Source of the DNA: Bacillus cereus group sp. RP43
GTDB lineage: Bacteria > Bacillota > Bacilli > Bacillales > Bacillaceae_G
Reading direction: 5' to 3'
DNA length: 64,000 nucleotides
Assembly: GCF_040459645.1 (NCBI RefSeq)
Contig: NZ_JARVHQ010000001.1
Span: forward strand, 2,604,001-2,668,000
Below, in pieces: positions 62,352 to 64,000 of the stretch. The notes under the pieces were generated by a model. That model searched no databases. It saw only the letters and a list, made by a program, of their open reading frames with translations, and was not told the origin of the DNA. Positions within the stretch are counted from its first letter, which is position 1; the number at the start of each line of letters is the position of its first letter. A program made the position numbers and the translations under genes.

Positions 62352-63782
62352 TTATTCATCTTTTAAAAGAATTTGTTTTGGATTTAAACGCAGAATAGAT
62401 AATGCTGGAAGAAGCGTTGCTAATATAGCAATAGCTAGTCCAATCCCTCCCATTTTCCCTACATCTTCTCCTGTTACACTTACATCAATTTTATCAATCG
62501 GATCTTCTTTTTGATTTTGTACAGTTCCACCAGGTCCAGACATCATTACAGTACCATTTTGCGAGGTGTCTGTTTCTTCGCTTGCTGTAGCGACTTCACT
62601 TGAAAGTAAATTATCCCCTATATATTGAGAAACTTTAGCTCCTGTTGTTATGGATAATCCAAATGCTAAAATAGCGACACATACTACTTCTACTACGAAT
62701 TGTGCCATCAATTTCCATTTCTTCTCTCCAATAGATAACAAAATTCCCATTTCCTTACGACGTCCTTTAATTGATAGCATAATGATTAACCCTAAAATGA
62801 TCGCACCTGCAATCGATACAATATAAATAATCATTTTAGAAGTAGAAGAGATATTTTCGATAGGACCAATCATTTGTTTGTACAATGAATCATGTGCATC
62901 TAATTTATAATAATTAAAATTAATATTAGATTTTTCCGCTTCTTTTTTAAATGCTTCAATGTTTTGTGGATCTTTCAAGAAATACACGACTTGAACGCTA
63001 CTTATACCTTGATCTACTTCTAATTTTTTCATAGTTGAATGCGGCATATATAGTTTATTAGCTGGATCCATTATAGGAGGGGCCTGTTGACCCATTGCTT
63101 GCTCATTCGTTTCGTAAATACCGATAATTTCAACCTCGAGGGTTTCCTTCTTATCACCTGATTGCACTTTAACTTTGTCTCCTACTTTCAAATTGTTTAA
63201 TTCCGCTAATCGTTTTTCCATTAAAGCTACATTTTGATTTTTCATCTGTTCTGTAATTGGTTTCCCATCAATGATTTTACTTTTTCCATTCTTAAAGCTT
63301 TCTTGTAATGTAGTCTTACGAACTCCCTCAATCATAAAAGAAGCATTCATATCTATTTCTGTACCAGAGCTTGAACCGCCTCGTACAGCCGCCATTCCCG
63401 CTTTACCTTTTCCTTCTTCTTCTCCTTCTGAAGCTCCTACTAGTTTAAGTCCATCCGAAATTCCGAAAGTATTGCTTATGTAATTATAGTCTTTTACATA
63501 CTTTGACTTCGCTAATTGATCTGCTTCTTTTGTATTAAGCTTTGGCGGATTAGGCATCTCTCCAGTTTCCCTAGCTTGCTGACCTAATTTGTCAAAATCA
63601 AGACTTAAAGTAACATCTGCGCCGAGTTTTTTTCTTGCTGCATCAGCAGCTTTTTTTGATGCATTTTGGATTGTGAATCCTGCCAACACTAAATTTGTAA
63701 CAATTAGGAAGACTGCCATCAAAATTAATGATGTTCCTACTCTTTTTTTCATACTGAGAATTGCTCGTTTCATAAAGTTCAT
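62352..63782 (-). CDS. FtsX-like ABC permease
   Basis: A 476-residue permease with one N-terminal helix (residues 15-38), a large ~285-residue extracytoplasmic domain containing a Gly-Ser-rich stretch AAVRGGSSSG and an acidic GASEGEEEGKG, and three C-terminal helices (about 325-350, 365-388, 445-465). The GRRKEMGILLSIG loop is the FtsX signature. A disordered QNGTVMMSGPGGTVQNQKED region is in the last loop. AAGGAGGTAAG lies before the ATG. It acts with the ATPase gene following. Direct repeats upstream may be its operator. Confidence 0.88.
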   Translation of the reverse strand: MNFMKRAILSMKKRVGTSLILMAVFLIVTNLVLAGFTIQNASKKAADAARKKLGADVTLSLDFDKLGQQARETGEMPNPPKLNTKEADQLAKSKYVKDYNYISNTFGISDGLKLVGASEGEEEGKGKAGMAAVRGGSSSGTEIDMNASFMIEGVRKTTLQESFKNGKSKIIDGKPITEQMKNQNVALMEKRLAELNNLKVGDKVKVQSGDKKETLEVEIIGIYETNEQAMGQQAPPIMDPANKLYMPHSTMKKLEVDQGISSVQVVYFLKDPQNIEAFKKEAEKSNINFNYYKLDAHDSLYKQMIGPIENISSTSKMIIYIVSIAGAIILGLIIMLSIKGRRKEMGILLSIGEKKWKLMAQFVVEVVCVAILAFGLSITTGAKVSQYIGDNLLSSEVATASEETDTSQNGTVMMSGPGGTVQNQKEDPIDKIDVSVTGEDVGKMGGIGLAIAILATLLPALSILRLNPKQILLKDE

Positions 63783-64000
63783 TTTTTCTTACCTCCTTGA
63801 TAACTTATATTCTATATAGGTTATCTAGAGTCTATATGGAGCTAATCGGTAGTTTATCTAGAGATATAAGGAGTTTATGTGTAGTTATTCAATAAGCTGG
63901 TCAAGAAAAACCGGAACACTAATCCAAAAACGTAATCGTTTTTGAATATTGATAAAGAGGCAGTCCTTAGAGTTAGGGTTAAGATTCATTGAATGAGAGC
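63783..64000. other. Upstream region of the ABC permease gene
   Basis: No ORF with start signals. It contains the direct repeats noted at 63821-63863. Minus-strand transcription of the exporter pair would start here. Confidence 0.5.
63821..63863. promoter_or_regulatory. Two direct repeats, possible regulator site
   Basis: TTATCTAGAG is found at 63821-63830 and 63854-63863, 33 bp apart (about three DNA turns), just upstream of the permease gene. The spacing fits two bound dimers of a response regulator, but this is inference. Confidence 0.4.

Overview
The window is low-G+C Firmicute chromosome, almost certainly from the Bacillus cereus group (B. cereus / B. thuringiensis / B. anthracis relatives). 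The markers are a cholesterol-dependent cytolysin of the cereolysin O / anthrolysin O type with a perfect PlcR box upstream, a lipoprotein class A beta-lactamase of the BlaIII type, a heterocycloanthracin-family Cys-Xaa-Xaa bacteriocin precursor, a BstA/YfiT-type protein, and strong AGGAGG-type ribosome binding sites throughout. No rRNA, tRNA, CRISPR array, transposase or prophage was seen.

Layout. 0-9.9 kb: end of an MFS exporter, a serine hydrolase, small membrane and DUF proteins, DegV, a three-part MerR / zinc-ribbon / methyltransferase protein beside an MFS drug exporter, an internally duplicated protein, a 34-aa protein missed by ordinary gene calling, a GNAT and a glycerophosphodiesterase. 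10-16.9 kb: membrane proteins, a divergent MocR regulator and EamA exporter pair, a nucleoside hydrolase, a BltD-like acetyltransferase, DUF4256. 17-24.6 kb: Nudix hydrolases, the orphan heterocycloanthracin precursor, a second serine hydrolase, an OFA-type MFS carrier, a second DNA sliding clamp (DnaN paralogue) and an alpha/beta hydrolase. 24.6-33 kb: MBL hydrolase, a gene broken by frameshifts, RidA, DUF1963, DUF1992, an esterase remnant, patatin and YxiJ-like genes. 32.8-42.2 kb: minus-strand run of acetyltransferases, BstA, a FAD monooxygenase, UppP, a GIY-YIG protein, a sugar dehydrogenase and a visibly G+C-richer thiamine-dependent 2-keto acid decarboxylase. 42.3-53.3 kb: a heterodimeric ABC multidrug exporter, PssA, an amino-acid oxidase, YdeI-like protein, arylamine N-acetyltransferase and HAD phosphatase, with several gene remnants between them. 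53.5-64 kb: two-component system, cytolysin operon, an MFS-like membrane protein, BlaIII and an ABC/FtsX-type exporter pair.

How the genes work together. The window is accessory and adaptive rather than housekeeping: drug export (three MFS proteins, an EamA carrier, a heterodimeric ABC exporter, a MacB-like pair), drug inactivation (BlaIII, NAT, GNATs, BstA), cell-envelope functions (UppP, PssA) and virulence or competition (cytolysin, heterocycloanthracin). The cytolysin region is the best regulatory reading: PlcR box, then a sigma-A promoter with 17-bp spacing, then a 26-residue hydrophobic peptide with a perfect ribosome binding site, then the cytolysin, with no terminator between the two genes. 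Between 25 and 58 kb there are at least eight decayed genes (esterase, HTH-like protein, DHFR/RibD-like, DinB, EamA, metallophosphatase and two unknowns), so this stretch is being reshaped by deletion.

All calls come from reading the sequence; no database search was run.
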